Origin: Anastatus disparis
Lineage: Eukaryota > Arthropoda > Insecta > Hymenoptera > Eupelmidae
Direction: 5' to 3'
Assembly: GCA_017163975.1 (NCBI GenBank)
Contig: JAFFSR010000264.1
Span: 3,472,001-3,536,000 of the forward strand
DNA: 64,000 nt
The notes beneath the pieces are model-generated. The model saw only the letters and a program-made list of their open reading frames with translations. It did not search any database and had not been told where the DNA came from. Made by a program: the position numbers and the translations under genes. Of this stretch, positions 1 through 13,008 are shown one piece after another. Every line of letters begins with the position of its first letter. Within the stretch, counting starts at the first letter, position 1.

Positions 1-441
1 CTAATTTGTTGACTAATTGTTCATGTTTCTCTAGTTTTAATTCAAATAGTGCTCTTCAACTGCTTCAGGTTCTGAGTGCTCGCTCTATTAACAGTAGGAT
101 TGATTTATTTTCAGTTAACATAGTAGAGGTTTTTTTATAGATTTGCTCTGGCGAAGGTAACAAAAATCTCTAGCAAACGTAAGCCTTGGGTAAATCATGA
201 TATTCGCTTACTCATGAAAAAACGCGATGACTGCTATAAGCTAGCTATGAGATCTGGTTCAGCTGATATTTATGCTCGCTTCAAGGCTCTTAGGAATCAG
301 GTTGAAAACTCCTTAAATAAGTCAAAAAATAATTATATTGCTGGTAAACTTTCTTTGGCACCTACTGCTAAGAATAAATGGTCTGAACTTCAAAAGTTGG
401 GCTTAGTCAATAATACTTTGCCATCACCTTTTAAATATTAA
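1..441 (+). pseudogene. Non-LTR retrotransposon fragment (endonuclease-RT linker)
   Basis: An open stretch from about 150 to 441 reads as the linker between the endonuclease and reverse transcriptase domains of a CR1/Jockey-like LINE. The diagnostic pattern is a KPW followed by a basic helix (IRLLMKKRDDCYK), then ALRNQVE and the segment ending WSELQKLGL. An ATG at 214 exists, but the homologous reading begins upstream, so it is not a true start. The window edge cuts the 5' side, and similarity stops at the TAA at 439-441. It may belong to the same family as the LINE pieces at 38.6-41.3 kb, which contain the next segment of such a protein, but there is no overlap to prove it. No catalytic residues lie in this piece. 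Confidence 0.6.
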
Positions 442-1205
442 CATATACTGAAAAAAATCAGGTTACTTTTTAAGAAACTTAAAAATGATATTATCAATTT
501 ATTTTTTTTATTGTCTCTATTTTTCTGAGACTCCTGAACTTCTTTAAGCACATTAACGCGCAAAATAGTTTCCTTTGATTTTCGGAAATCGAAAATGAGA
601 ATGTAAATAAATTAAAAAAAAAATTGTTTTTAATTGTATATAAAAAAAGTCATTTTATTTATAACTTAAATTTTTAATAAAACGACCGTTAACTCTCTCA
701 TTTTTATTAAAGAACCAGTGCTCGAGTAGCGCTCAAGCGTGCTTTTCGACGTCTCGGACAAAAAGTAACACAGTTCAAAGTTTCTAATGGAAATTAACAC
801 AGTCAGCGCCTGAGCGATGTTACTTTTCGTAAAATGAACATAAAATAATGAAATTGTATTTTATTAATATTAAAGAAAAGAAATTAAAAAAATAAATAGA
901 AATAATAGTGCATCATGCAATAAGGTAGTAAAGTCACGTGTTTTTTCCTGGGGTTCAGTTTGCAATCCAAGCGAGAGGAATAAATTTCTGTGATATTAGA
1001 AAAAGAATTCAATCTCGAATTGCATAATGGGCTTTATTCTTACCTCAACAGTGGCCACTTTATTAACTTAAAAAAGTGGGCACAATTGAAAAAAAAATTT
1101 TAATTAAAAATTTATTTGTTTAAGTTTTATGAATTTTATAATACATCAATTTTTATTGAAATGTAATACTTTTTTAATAATTTTATTGGTTTATTTAATA
1201 AATAC
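442..1205. other. Gene-free AT-rich stretch
   Basis: No coding signal is seen. The block at about 896-930 resembles the left arm of the long hairpin at 19098 (a shared pattern of AATAGT, CAT, TGCAA, AAGG and AG spaced alike), so it may be a half-hairpin remnant. Confidence 0.4.
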
Positions 1206-1209
1206 TTAA

Positions 1210-1741
1210 GAGGGGGTCGTAACCATTCGCCGCTCTATACAGGGTGGCGCTGCGGTCAGATGAGAGAAATATAGAAAATATTTTTTATTCAGCGATTTAT
1301 AATTTATCGAAACAATAATATACTTCTAACGTTGTCAAAGGCACTAGCCATATATATGCATAATTATTATTGATGCTAATATTGTTTGAAAAGTCTAAAA
1401 TATTATCATAAAACGAAAAATGCGGCGCGTGGTAGAACCGATGTAAACATATGGGTATGTTTCCTAAGTGCGACAGAGAAAGCAATAGTAAAGAACAAAG
1501 TATACACATGCTCACGCCGGTTCTACTTCACACTGCATTTTTCGTTTTATAACAATAGCTTAGACTTTTCAAACAAGATTATCATCAATAATTATTCTAC
1601 ATATATATGGCTAGTGCCTTTGACAACGTTAGAAGTATATTATTGTCTCGATAAATTATAAATCGCTGAATAAAAAATATTTTATATTTTTCTCTCACCT
1701 GACCGCAGCGGCGCCAAGCGGCAAATGGCTCCTACCTCCTC
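1210..1741. mobile_element. Foldback MITE with TTAA flanks
   Basis: A 532-bp element lies between TTAA at 1206-1209 and TTAA at 1742-1745. The left end GAGGGGGTCGTA pairs with the right end, and the arms continue to pair almost to the centre; for example the block around 1310-1400 is the reverse complement of 1565-1660. It contains no real gene, and the open frames in it are mirror images of each other. TTAA target duplications are known for piggyBac and Kolobok transposons. Assignment to either is inference, because only the target site and the GAG start are seen. Confidence 0.75.
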
Positions 1742-1818
1742 TTAATATATTTTATTAATAAAATATTAATGATTATGAAAAAATCAACAATCTATCCCAT
1801 TTCATAAGTTTTTAACTT

Positions 1819-2494
1819 ACAAGGAGAGTGCATTGCATTTGGGTCTTGGATTTTCTTCTAGCTTTGGGATCTTTTTTCTTACATAAAATCATGAAAAAAG
1901 CCGCGTCTATTCGGTCCAACGCTCGATTTTTTCCGAGTTATGAGCAGTTTTGTCTGTTTTGTTGAAAAAATTGCATCTGCTTTATAATTTTACAGTTTTC
2001 GAACTACTTATTCTAGAAGGGTTTTACTGATTGCATATTAAAGTTGAGATTAAAAGCTTTCGATTAAAAAAAAAAGTGTCCAAAAAGCTCAAGTTGTTTA
2101 AAACTTACGAAGGGATGAAAATTGAAATGAACTTCTGACTAAAATGTTGCATTTATTTTCTATGCATTTTTTGAGCTAAATAGTTGCGCTATTTTTATTC
2201 GCCCATAACTTTTTAACAACTTGAGCTTTTTGGACACGTTTTTTTTTAATCGAAAAGTTTTAATCTCAACTTTAATATGCAATCAGTAAAACCCTTTTAG
2301 AATAAGTAGTTCGAAAACTGTAAAATTATAAAGCAGATGTAATTTTTTCAACAAAACAGACAAAGCTGCTCATAACTCGGAAAAAATCGAGTGTTGGACC
2401 GAACGGACGCAGCTTTTTTTATGATTTTATGTAAGAAAAAAGATCCTAAAGCTAGAAGAAAATCCAAGACCCAAATGCAATGCACTCTCCTTGT
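1819..2494. repeat. Long imperfect palindrome (foldback element)
   Basis: Arms of about 285 bp (1819-2105 and 2208-2494) are near-perfect reverse complements, separated by a loop of about 100 bp. The outer ends read ACAAGGAGAGTGCATTGC and its complement. No coding capacity is seen. No convincing target duplication is visible, so it is called a repeat rather than an assigned transposon. Confidence 0.85.
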
Positions 2495-4995
2495 TAGCCA
2501 GAATAAAGTACTTAATTCTAATTAATTTTTTGAAATCAATAATACTTTTCTTTTGACCCATTTTTTGAGACAATAAAATGACTATTATTGTTGAAGGAGA
2601 AATGAAATGAAGTTTTTTTTTATAAAAGAAGCAGTTTAAATTTAAAAAAATGTAAAGTAAAGATGATTGCTTTAATTTAGAAAAACAAAAGAGAAGTGTT
2701 TTCGGTGTTTAAGTCTTTGAAATATGACGTAAAACCCGAAGACACTTTGAATTACTAGATGAAGGCTAGAGCCCATCGTAGCATCCTACAAATTCTCGGT
2801 CTGAGGTAGAGATCTGGTTAAGAAGTTCAGCTCGGGGGTTCGCATCATTGAAAAAAGTTTGGAAAAGAAAGGTATAGACAAAAGGTGTAATATACTCACT
2901 AGGCCAAAAGGATGTAGTTAGGTAAACCCAAATACGTACAATAATGAATTTAAAAAAAAATCAATAAAATAAAACAAGAAAAAATTTTTCCCAACAGCTC
3001 CAACATTCCATTAATGTTAAAATTTTATGAATTTTACAATAAATCGATTCTCATTAAAATTTAATTTTTTTCTAATAATTTTTATTAGTTTATTTAATAA
3101 ATAGCTTAATATGATTATTCAGGATTCAATAATTGTTTCTGTAGGGAAGGTGAATTATTCTAGAAAATGTATCTTTATATATTTTTTATTCAACATACTT
3201 AAAATTTATGATGATTGAAGTACATTATTCTCAATAATTTTAAACTTAAATAATATCTTACTTTCGGTCCGCTTTTCGAATTAACGAAGTGGCTATTATT
3301 GTTGAGGTAAAAAAAATAAAATTTAAACAAACGTAGTCAATTAGTTTTATTCATTTAAAATCAAAATTATATCTGTTAATGGCATGGAACACATTCAATG
3401 TTTCGATAAGATATTAATAAAAAAAACATTAGATTAATGTTGGCTTACATGTATTTGAATGTAATCAGCGACATACATCAACGAAAATTCATACGAAAAA
3501 TTGGATATGCAATTATTATAAATTCAAATTATATTGAATGAAAAAATAAATATAAAGATGCATTTTCAAAAATAATTAACCTTTTCTACGGAAACCATTA
3601 TTGAATTCTATGTCTAAATTATAAAAAGTTAATTTTTTTTTTCTTGGAACAAGCCAAAGTACTCATTTTACTTTTGTATTCTTCTTTTGTCAGATCTTGC
3701 TGTAATTGAGCCTTGTAAATCCAGTGCACGTTTCTAAGACTTTATCTGCATTCTGGCTACGATCAGCTACGATATAGGCGGGACCAACAGGGATTACGTG
3801 AACTCTTCCAATTTTTTAATGACTATTTTAAGTAAAAATTTAAGAGATATAAAGTAATTAATTAACTTCTATTAAATTAAAATTCAATCTGCTTAATATT
3901 CTATATTTATATTTTGGTAATTACCACATTTTTTAAATTTTTATAAAGTCATCGTATACATTTAATTAAACGAAGTAATGCTTATTACGTATTCTTCTTA
4001 TTTTACAAATTACCCTCGATTAATTTAAACTTTTACTTAATTAGTCCTTTAAACTTAACGATGATTTATAGATATATGCACTTTATATTAAATTATTTTT
4101 ACTAAATACTTATTTCAATAATAAAAATGATTAATATTATTAAATATAGTATCTAAATACTAAATCTTACTTTTTAAAATTGTAGATTCTACACTTTTAT
4201 GATAAAACTGTATTATAATAATACTGCAAAGCTTTTAGTGTACTTTAATCTATTTACTAACCCTCGGCATTCGATAGAAATATATCGAGTTAGGTAAAAG
4301 ATATATATCGGTACTGTACTATTTATGTGTTTGCGGGGGTCCAGCGTCTCTAAAATGCGTCTTCTCTCTTTCTCTCAAATCCCAGCTTTTGCTCGCTAAC
4401 TTATGCCGAAGTAGAGTTTCGCTTTTGCCTTTTGCTACTTCCTCCTTTGTAATTTGTATTTCTTGTTGTTTAAGTTGCGAAGATATATCCTCTTGTTTTT
4501 CCGAGTATCGATAAATCCATGGACCTCTGTATCCAGCGTATATAGTTTGTAGTATTGAACTTTCGTATAACTATACTTTACCTCGTATAGGAATATGTGA
4601 ATGTTCCGCTTTTAGCACGCTTTTCCAGCTTTTACTTCTAAGTTTTCTTCAATATTACTTTCTCATACAGCTAACGTCTTGTCTTTAATGCGTATACTGT
4701 ATATGTAGATAAGAAAACCTTCTCTTTCTTAAATAATAATTGAAAATATAAATTTTTAAATATAGGATTCTAGAAGGAATAAATTATTTTAATCGCTTAT
4801 TTTCATTGAAAATTAAAATTTCCTTATACTTTTTAACTTAAATATCGATTGATCTACTCATTCTTTTACAAAAATAAAATAGAAATATTAATTATATCAA
4901 GCTATAATTTTTTAAATTTAAAAATACACTATAATCGATAATTAATTTATTTCATCTAATTCATATATTAATTGAAAACATATTTGTTGGCTTTT

Positions 4996-4997
<2 letters not shown>
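2495..4997. other. Unassigned AT-rich DNA
   Basis: No gene was recognised. The only less AT-rich patches are about 2700-2900, 3690-3800 and 4320-4500. None gives a protein family in any frame. Confidence 0.5.

Positions 4998-5055
<58 letters not shown>
4998..5055. repeat. (TA)n microsatellite
   Basis: About 29 uninterrupted TA dinucleotides. Confidence 0.95.
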
Positions 5056-5058
<3 letters not shown>

Positions 5059-6480
5059 TACTATTTGAGTGTTGTGTAGATCTATTGCGAAGAAAATTAA
5101 AGTGAGGTATATATTTTCTTTCAATCAAAATAATTCTTATTGAAAAAATTTTTTTAAATATAAAATTAATTATTTATTCAGAATAATTTTAAAAAATTAA
5201 CTTTTTAAGATGATTTGTCTGTTCATGATTTGATATAAAAAAATATTTATGTTAATATTTGGAAGATTTTTGGAATTAATAAAAACAAATTCACGCTTCC
5301 GTCGATCATTTTCTAACCCTAATGGAAACTTATTTATAGAACGACAAGAGATTTTTTTTGTAACGCAACATTCGAATCTAAGGTTATTGTGACAAGCTAT
5401 TCGTATACGAAATTCCGACAGGGCGTGTCTTGGCGTGTCAGCGGGCGTTGAAAGGGAGAGAAAAGGAAAAAAAAGAAAGATTCGAAATATCTGACTATCC
5501 ATAATATCGTTTTTTTCATTTATACTTTTATTCCTTTTGGTATTTTCTCCTTTCCAACAAAATCCTTGAAATCAAATGCGAATCGATTCTCTTCTAGACA
5601 TTTCTTCTCGATTCGAATTGCTTTTTCCTTTATTCCGATTGCGACTCGCTCAATAAATGTCACGTTTAAGCGACAATTTGGCGCACGTATGAGCGCAAGA
5701 AAAATTCCAAGATTACCCCGCTACGGAAGTGACGAAGATGCTATTATCAAAATTAAATAATATTAAATGATAAATCGGACTTTATTGTATTACACTTAAG
5801 ATTTACATCAAAATATAATGTTTTTTTAATATTTAATGCATACTATTAAATAATGCGAATCTTTGTGTCGTCAATTTCGGCTTATAAATATTTAAATTCA
5901 TTTTTACCTTTAAAAGATTTTTTTCAAAAGGTTTCAAAAAAACATAAATGTAAAAATACTTGCAATAAGTTCAATATTATATTAAAGGATAATGGTTATA
6001 TTAGCATGTACATTCAAAACATACATTAAAAAATTTTTAATATAATTTATTTTTAATTTAATATAATATAAAGATTATAATTCTGAAACAAATAAAAAAA
6101 GTTTAGCGTGTATGTATGTGACTTTAAAAGATTAAGAAAAAAAGAAAAGTAAAAAAATTCAGTTGTTGAAAATCTCTTTTCTGCAATAAATTCTTCTCTT
6201 TTTTACTTGAATGTCCAGAGACAGCCAAGCTGTACACGAGGAAGTGTATCACTGTTTCTTTACATAGAAACTTTCGTGCTTGTGGTTAAGGTATCTATAT
6301 ATGTATGAAATTTGTTTCTATATGAAATATCAAGGATACTTCCGTGGTCTATTTACTACGAGTCGAATACAAGTTTGTCCAAAGGAGTAAATCCAGTATG
6401 CGGGTACAAAGAAAAAGCCAATTAACCTCATACACTTGTGACTCTATATATACATAAAGTTCGTTTAACCTTTTTTTTTA
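5056..6480. other. Unassigned DNA upstream of the candidate exon
   Basis: Short open frames around 5197-5760 give no recognisable product. The stretch could be intron or promoter of a gene whose exon begins at 6496. Nothing firmer is visible. Confidence 0.4.
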
Positions 6481-6495
6481 GAGAGAGTGTGACTT

Positions 6496-6650
6496 ATGCG
6501 GGTAAGATCTCTGTCTGGACCAGCAGTATCTTGCAGTCCGATTGTGGCTATTGTTTTGTTGGCGTGTATTGCATCTTCTCTACCCAACGGTGCTTACAAA
6601 AAATCAGTCACGAAATTGGAGAATAGCCAAGGGTTTACGGAATCGTACGC
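6496..6650 (+). CDS. Candidate first coding exon of a secreted or membrane protein
   Basis: An ATG at 6496 opens a 51-codon frame ending at a consensus donor (GTAAGC at 6651). An in-frame TGA at 6490 supports this ATG as the start. A pyrimidine tract plus AG at 6470-6482 could be an acceptor of an upstream non-coding exon. The predicted peptide begins MRVRSLSGPAVS, has a hydrophobic core IVAIVLLACIA at residues 16-26, and is then polar with Lys, Ser and Glu, which fits a signal peptide followed by a mature N-terminus. No family was recognised, and no following exon could be identified in the unassigned DNA downstream. It may be a real host exon or a chance frame; the combination of start, hydrophobic core and donor is the only support. 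Confidence 0.4.
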
Positions 6651-9600
6651 GTAAGCATTTTGCTCATCCCTTTTCAAATGTTCTATTCTATCGAATTTGC
6701 AAAATTTTAACAAGCCAATTTCTATTACATGTTTTTTTTATATCACTCCACTTTTTTTTAACATCTAGTTCTCTGAGACCTTTATCATGCGTCCTCCCAA
6801 CTTTTAACAAAGTATATGTCTTATTAAACATCTGTTAATTCTTTGAGTGCATCATGATATTTCCAAACAGATAAGAAAAAAAGGATTTGTATTTTTATTA
6901 TGAATCTTTTGCTTTCTCAAAGAAAAAGCATTGTTACGATGACAGATATAGAATTCTCAAGTATATGCATTAAAAAATGTTTCCTAGAAATGACTATTCG
7001 GGTATGTGTGCGTGTATGGATGCATATGCAGACACATGTTTACGTGTGTCAGTTTTAATAAAAACTTACTTTTAATAAACTCGGCGATTGAATCGCTGAA
7101 AATATAGGTTATATGGCGACAAGTTTAAATGTACATTAATAAATCAATTTTTTTAAAACTTTAGAACGAAGTTTCATAAAAATAATATAAAATTTGCAAA
7201 TTATAATATAAGTTTCATAAAAAAGTTGAAATTACAAGTATTATTTCACGTACATGTTTTCACCTACATTTGAATTGTTTGAATTAATAATAAATAATCT
7301 TAATTTAATTATTTCTTTCTATTCTGGGTAATGCAAAAACTTCTCGTATTGCTTTTTTCATAGAAAACTGTGTAATTCAATATTTTTTCTTTTCTTTTGG
7401 ATGAAAAACATTCATAAATAATCCTTAAAACTGTAACAAAGTATACATCAAATTTAAAGTAAATTAATTAAATAATATATTACAATTCAATTTTAGTATT
7501 AGATGTATGTTATTTTAACTTTTAAACTTATCGGATGATATCAAAACCGTATAATTTAGAAATTGCGTTTCATGGCAGTCAAGTGTGCCTTCTTACTTTT
7601 TCTTAGAATAGAAGCTGCAGCCAATTGAAAAAATTTTTGTTTAAAAAATTAGAAGCGGAGTTTTTCATAAACGTATTATTGATAGACTCAGCGCGAAGTA
7701 CCGAAGGCCGAAGATAATATGAGAGAGATACTTGTAGGCAATTTTCTGAAACACAGCTGAAGGAGTTTCTATTTCAAGTTCATGACTTTTTCATCGAACA
7801 AATCCTGATACGAAAATAGGTTATTTTGGCAATAAAAAATACATAATTAATTAGTTTCGTTTTTTTTATTCTTTCTAAAAATTACACTCCTGACACAAAA
7901 ATGTTTGAGTTTTGTAAAAAAAAAAAAAAATAATGCATGTATTCCTTTTAATTTGTAAAAAACTCGAAATTTTCATTTGTACCTACGTAGGATTTGAGAA
8001 AATACGATTTTCGTATGAGTCAGGCTATCTGAAACAAGTCACTAAAAACTCACCATGCAAATTTCATACTGTTTTTAAAATCATTTTATTTTTAATTCAG
8101 AACCATTTTATAATAAGTATTTTGTGGTATTTTTTTCCAATATTTAATAATAAACGAAAGTACGGAATTGGATCGTAAAATCTTGAAGCTTTTAGTACCG
8201 TTTTTATACTGGCACAGAAAAGTAATTAAAGCAGCTGAGATTAGTCTTTCTCGGGCGCAAACCTCATATAGTAATGGCCTATCCGAATGGCATTAAGCTG
8301 TTTTTTTTCATTTGTAAAAGCAAAATACTTTACGCATTTTAAAAAGATGACTTCTTTTCCATAACGAAATCACGTCTGTTAAATACCTCATCCATTTAAT
8401 TCACATATTTTAGTGCAAGCTTTTCATAAAGGTTTTAAACATGATTTTTGTATTAATGTTTTCAAATATTTTACCATCTAAAAGATTTTGAAATAATAAG
8501 TTTTCCGTTAAGCTTTTCTTTCACTTGCGAAATTACAATAAGTACTTTTTAATTTTGGCAATAGCTCTCATTGGTTTGAGAGAAAACACAAAAAAGGTGC
8601 ATCATAAATCTTCAGTTTGTTTATTTAACTTATTAATATTTTCTATTTTTGTTTAAAAATTTATTTAATATTTGTTTAATATGTTGAAAATAAAAATCAA
8701 ATATGATTCAAATTTAAAAATCAATAATCAAATTAAGAAAAATTTCTTATTTTACTATATTTTTCTTTTGAATTTAGAAACGGGTATAAGGAATGTCACA
8801 AAAAAATTTATATTAGCTTTTCTACGACGATAGCGCAACAGAACCCAGAATAAGTCATAACTTTTTTATCACTCAACAAATCGTCACTAATTGCGTTGAT
8901 ACAAAAAAGGATCATCGATACAAAGAATGCACATAAAAGAGTATGAAAAAAATGCGTTTTCACGTTCAATCTATTGAATAGGAAATTTTTTTGTATGCTT
9001 GTTGGTGCATACTCTACTTCTACGTGAATAAAACTTTTATAAACTGCTTTATTATTGATAAAGCACTCTACTTATTTAAAAAAGCCTTTTCTTGGAAAAA
9101 TAATGAAATACGAAATTAAACTGTAACGAGTTTGTTGAGTTTGATGTGTCAAGCTTAATTTGCAACGACGATCCTGAGAAAAATATACGTATTAATCCTC
9201 GATTTTAAGCGTTACAATATAGAAAGGATGAAAAAAGGAAGCTTTTATAGTATGAAAAACTAAAGAATAAAAAACGGTGATAAACTTTCTTGTATACTTA
9301 TTATTATATTTTTTAAAAAAGAAAAATTATTAATTAACTGACTTAATTATTTGAACTATTTATTTTCATATTATATTGAATTATTATTTACTTTATAATA
9401 AACAAAAGAAAGAGCTTGGTTTGAAAATTAATATCAAAATTATATCTTTTTTTATGACAAATTTTAAATTAATTTAATATTATTTACAAAATAATAAATT
9501 TATTATAATATCTATAGTTTAAAATATTTCTTCTTTGATGACTAATTAAATTCTTATTAAACCTTATTAAAAAGCCATTTTCTTCAGTATTAAATCATTT

Positions 9601-11533
9601 GCTCCAATGGTCACTTGAAATTTTACAAATAATAGATTTTGACTCAGTACAGTCTCTGCTACGTTACTAATATTTAATAAGTATAGATATGTAAGGTTAT
9701 ATTTTGAATTAAAGATAAGCAAACATTCTTTTTAACGTGAATTTTTAAAGTAGTCATAAACTATAATAATTAAAAACGAATTTTTAAAATTTTTCTCATT
9801 TCTTTAATGAAATAATATTTCTATTCGTAAATGCAATGTTGAAGATTTTTTTTAATATTAACAACTACAAAATGTTTTTGAAAAAATATCCAGTTATGCA
9901 CATACACATATTTGTTAAATTTACACAAATATATGAAAACATAAAAATGTAAATGCTTACATGGTATGAACCTATAAATATTACACTTATGGATATGGTT
10001 GTGTACTTTACTTACAACATATTATTTTTAAATAATTAGCAATATCTTGGTAAAAGTTGTATGTATCGTAATGAAATAAAAAAGATAATCTGCAAGGATT
10101 AACTCATTTATTTCTTTTATTTAAATGGTACGTTTATGAACTATTGCCAATTTCTCTTTACTGACTATCAATTCAGCCTTATATTCACAAATTATTAATT
10201 ACATTGGTTTAATTTATGAAAAATATTTCTATAAAAAATATTTAAAATGTTTCATGCTTCAATTTTGTGACTGATCATAATAATATTGATATTTAAATTG
10301 ATTTATATGATTAAAAAAATAAAAAAGATTAAAAATAAAAAGTATTTGAGTTTGAAATTTAAATAATTCAATCACTTTTTATTCTCGGAAAACGCGCGAA
10401 TCGAATAGCAAATGTTAAATTACTTGTAAAAATAAAAAAAAACTTTCTTTCGTTAATTTAATTAAGTTCGTTCATGAATGAACTAAATTGTTCAAGTTAA
10501 TTAAATTCAAATTCATATCTGACCAAGCGCATATATAACTATTTGTGTTTATTTAAAATTTGCTTTAATTTCGTAAACTTTTGATTATGGTTTGCTTTTG
10601 GTAGTATCTGCTGCTGACGCAAAATCAGACTTTTGCAGTCGATAAATAAAAATTGTGGTTAGCTCAAGAGTGTAAATTGTTCGCCAGCCTGAAAAATTTA
10701 ACACTGAAGTATAAGATTAAGAGCTAAAATTTAAAATTCTTTTACACACTAGTTATTTTGAATATGCAATTTTATTATACAACATAAAATTCAGAATCAT
10801 ATTAACAGCTTCAATCTTGTATGCGCAAAAGAATGTTTTTCTGGTGCTACTTATTACTTATCTAAATAGATAAAGCTTAGGATAGTGTTCTCTGTTCAAG
10901 AAAAGAAGAAATTATTTTATTTCTAAATTAAAGTAAACTACTTTAGTGTTCTAAATATATTATATCATATTACAGCTTTACACCGCTTATGTATTTACAC
11001 TCATATATCTTAACCATGTATATTCTTAAATCAATATATTATCTAGTCAAATTCCAAGCGACTAAAGAATCTCTTTATTCTTTTGTAATTCAAAAATTTA
11101 TCTTATCACAAAAATTAGTAATTGCAATCAGAAATAAAGAGATGATTGAATTTCATATTAAAAAACAATTTTTTTCTTCATTAAGGATAAATTTATTTTA
11201 TTGCTTCGCTTTCCAGAAAAGTTTAAAAACTTAGAAAAAGTAAACGTTAAGATAGAGAGATAACTTTTAAGTCTTCCAAACCTAAAAAAAAAAAATTAAT
11301 TTATCCTCATAAAAAAAAATTTTTTTTAATTAAAAGATATGATTATCTCTCTATTTCTAGAAGCAATTATTAATTTTCATGAAAAATTAATGTTTTATTT
11401 ACAAAAAGATAAAAGGACCTCTTAATTTAAAAAGCCAGTCTTATAATTTTTATAATAATTTATTATATTTTTTATAATTTCCTCATTTTCTTGACATTAA
11501 GGGCAGTTTTTAAGAATAACTTTTAGTAAAATT
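6651..11533. other. Long unassigned AT-rich region
   Basis: About 4.9 kb without a recognisable gene, transposon or RNA. Short open frames at 7933 and 10989 are low-complexity and give no family. The base composition and lack of repeats would suit a large host intron, possibly of the gene starting at 6496, but that is inference. Confidence 0.4.
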
Positions 11534-11537
11534 TATA

Positions 11538-12045
11538 GACCGATTCCATCTCAAATCATGCAGACCGACTGCACCTATCTCTCCGAACTGCTTAAAAATT
11601 TTTTATATTATTCTACTTTGAAAATAAGCGTATACGTATTGTTTTATTTTTCAATATCATTAAAAATGCAGTTTTTATGCACTTTTTAAAAATGACTTAT
11701 AAATTTTCAATTCTCAAAAATCGAAAATTTTTTTTTTCTTTTTAATCGTTTTTATCCCTGTAGTGATCTTTATAAATAAATTTAGGCTCGTTCAATGCTA
11801 CAGAGGATGCTCTTTTAATTCCACCGTCTTTTATTTTTTTTTACAAAAAAACGGAAGTGCAATTGCACTTTTTGTAAAAAATGAAAAATGCATTTTTCTC
11901 AAAAAAGCCATTTTTTTTTGTCTCAAATTTTTTTTATGGATAGGTAGCCTTAAGACCTATATTTTCATCGGTGTGGAATTTGGAATATTTTGGTTTAGTA
12001 AGAGATATAAAAAAAATTGAGAAACAAATTTTCATATTTACATAA
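11538..12045. repeat. Left TIR of the 11.5-15.6-kb transposon
   Basis: Reverse complement of 15061-15569 with few differences. It contains an 85-codon open frame (11763-12020) that recurs only because the TIR recurs. Confidence 0.9.
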
Positions 12046-12115
12046 ATGTAAATACGTCATAGATACAACAAATATTTCAGGAGTAAGCGCATTTCAGATA
12101 TATATTAGTTATATA

Positions 12116-12268
12116 CCCAACTTGGGCGTACGAAGGATTTATATGAGCGAGACTAATGTTTTTAGCTTGAGCAGTAGTCGGTCGAGGGCTTTAGCCCGAG
12201 ACTGACTGCTGTTCAAGCTATAAAACATTAGTCGAGATCATATAAATCCTTCGTACGCCCAAGTTGGG
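12116..12268. repeat. Long hairpin 1 inside the transposon
   Basis: The palindrome runs from CCCAACTTGGGCGTACG to its complement, with about 70-bp arms and an apex around the sequence GGGCTTTAGCCC. The arm layout (GTACGAAGG, then AATGTTTTT, then GAGCAGTAG, then GTCGAGGGC) is shared with hairpin 2 at 12844. Confidence 0.85.
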
Positions 12269-12843
12269 TAGATGATTTTATGTTATCGTAGGTCGTATGA
12301 GGGACTATAAAAAGATTAAATACAAATAAAAAAACATTATAATAAAATATAAATTTTCAGACTATTTAATTGAAGAATTTGAAATTCTATTTATTTCAAG
12401 AATGCGCACAAAGAACTGAGCGGTGCCGGTATACTTCTGCCTATGCGACAGAGAGAGAGCCAACGACGAATTACGGAAACGACCGAACGACGCCGACGGA
12501 GAACTATAGCTTACTTTTAACTGCGCTCTTCTTTATCTGTCTTTGTCTTACTTGTAGCAGCGCGCTGACTCTACTACCCTTCTAAAAACATATTTTAGTG
12601 TTTTGCTCCGAACGTTCTTCAACAAGACTGTAGAATATTTGCCAATACACTTCAATATAGTGTGGCGTATGCAATAATATTCCATACTATAAAGTATTTT
12701 AAAGTCGTATACGACATTGTATAATGTATTGCTAATTGAATATACTTTAGCTACGAGCAAGGCGGTATGACACCCCAATACCCATTTAGCTAGCTCCACG
12801 GGTATTCTACCGAATACGACATACTATAACATAATAGTAATAT

Positions 12844-13008
12844 ACGCAACAAGTGATGTACGAAGGGATAATATTGGCAGGGGTCAATGTTTTTTGCGCG
12901 AGCAGTAGAAAGTCGAGGGCGCGCTTGCGCGCCCGAGATTTTCTGCTGCTCAAGCAAAAAACATTTAACCCTGCAAATATTTTCCCGACGTACATCACAT
13001 GTTGCGTA
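12844..13008. repeat. Long hairpin 2 with GC apex
   Basis: The palindrome runs from TACGCAACAAGTGATGTAC to the matching complement near 13008. The apex holds GGGCGCGCTTGCGCGC (12917-12932), which is also the 3'-terminal hairpin core of the Helitrons at 25.7, 53.9 and 59.7 kb. The right flanks of hairpins 1 and 2 are also alike (GATTATTTTATG-type), suggesting a duplicated module. Confidence 0.85.

Noticed and set aside
11763..12020. 85-codon ORF conserved in several places (also 28439-28696 and, shortened, 15159-15344)
   Set aside because: It lies inside the long TIR and recurs because the TIR recurs. The peptide is low-complexity and matches no family.
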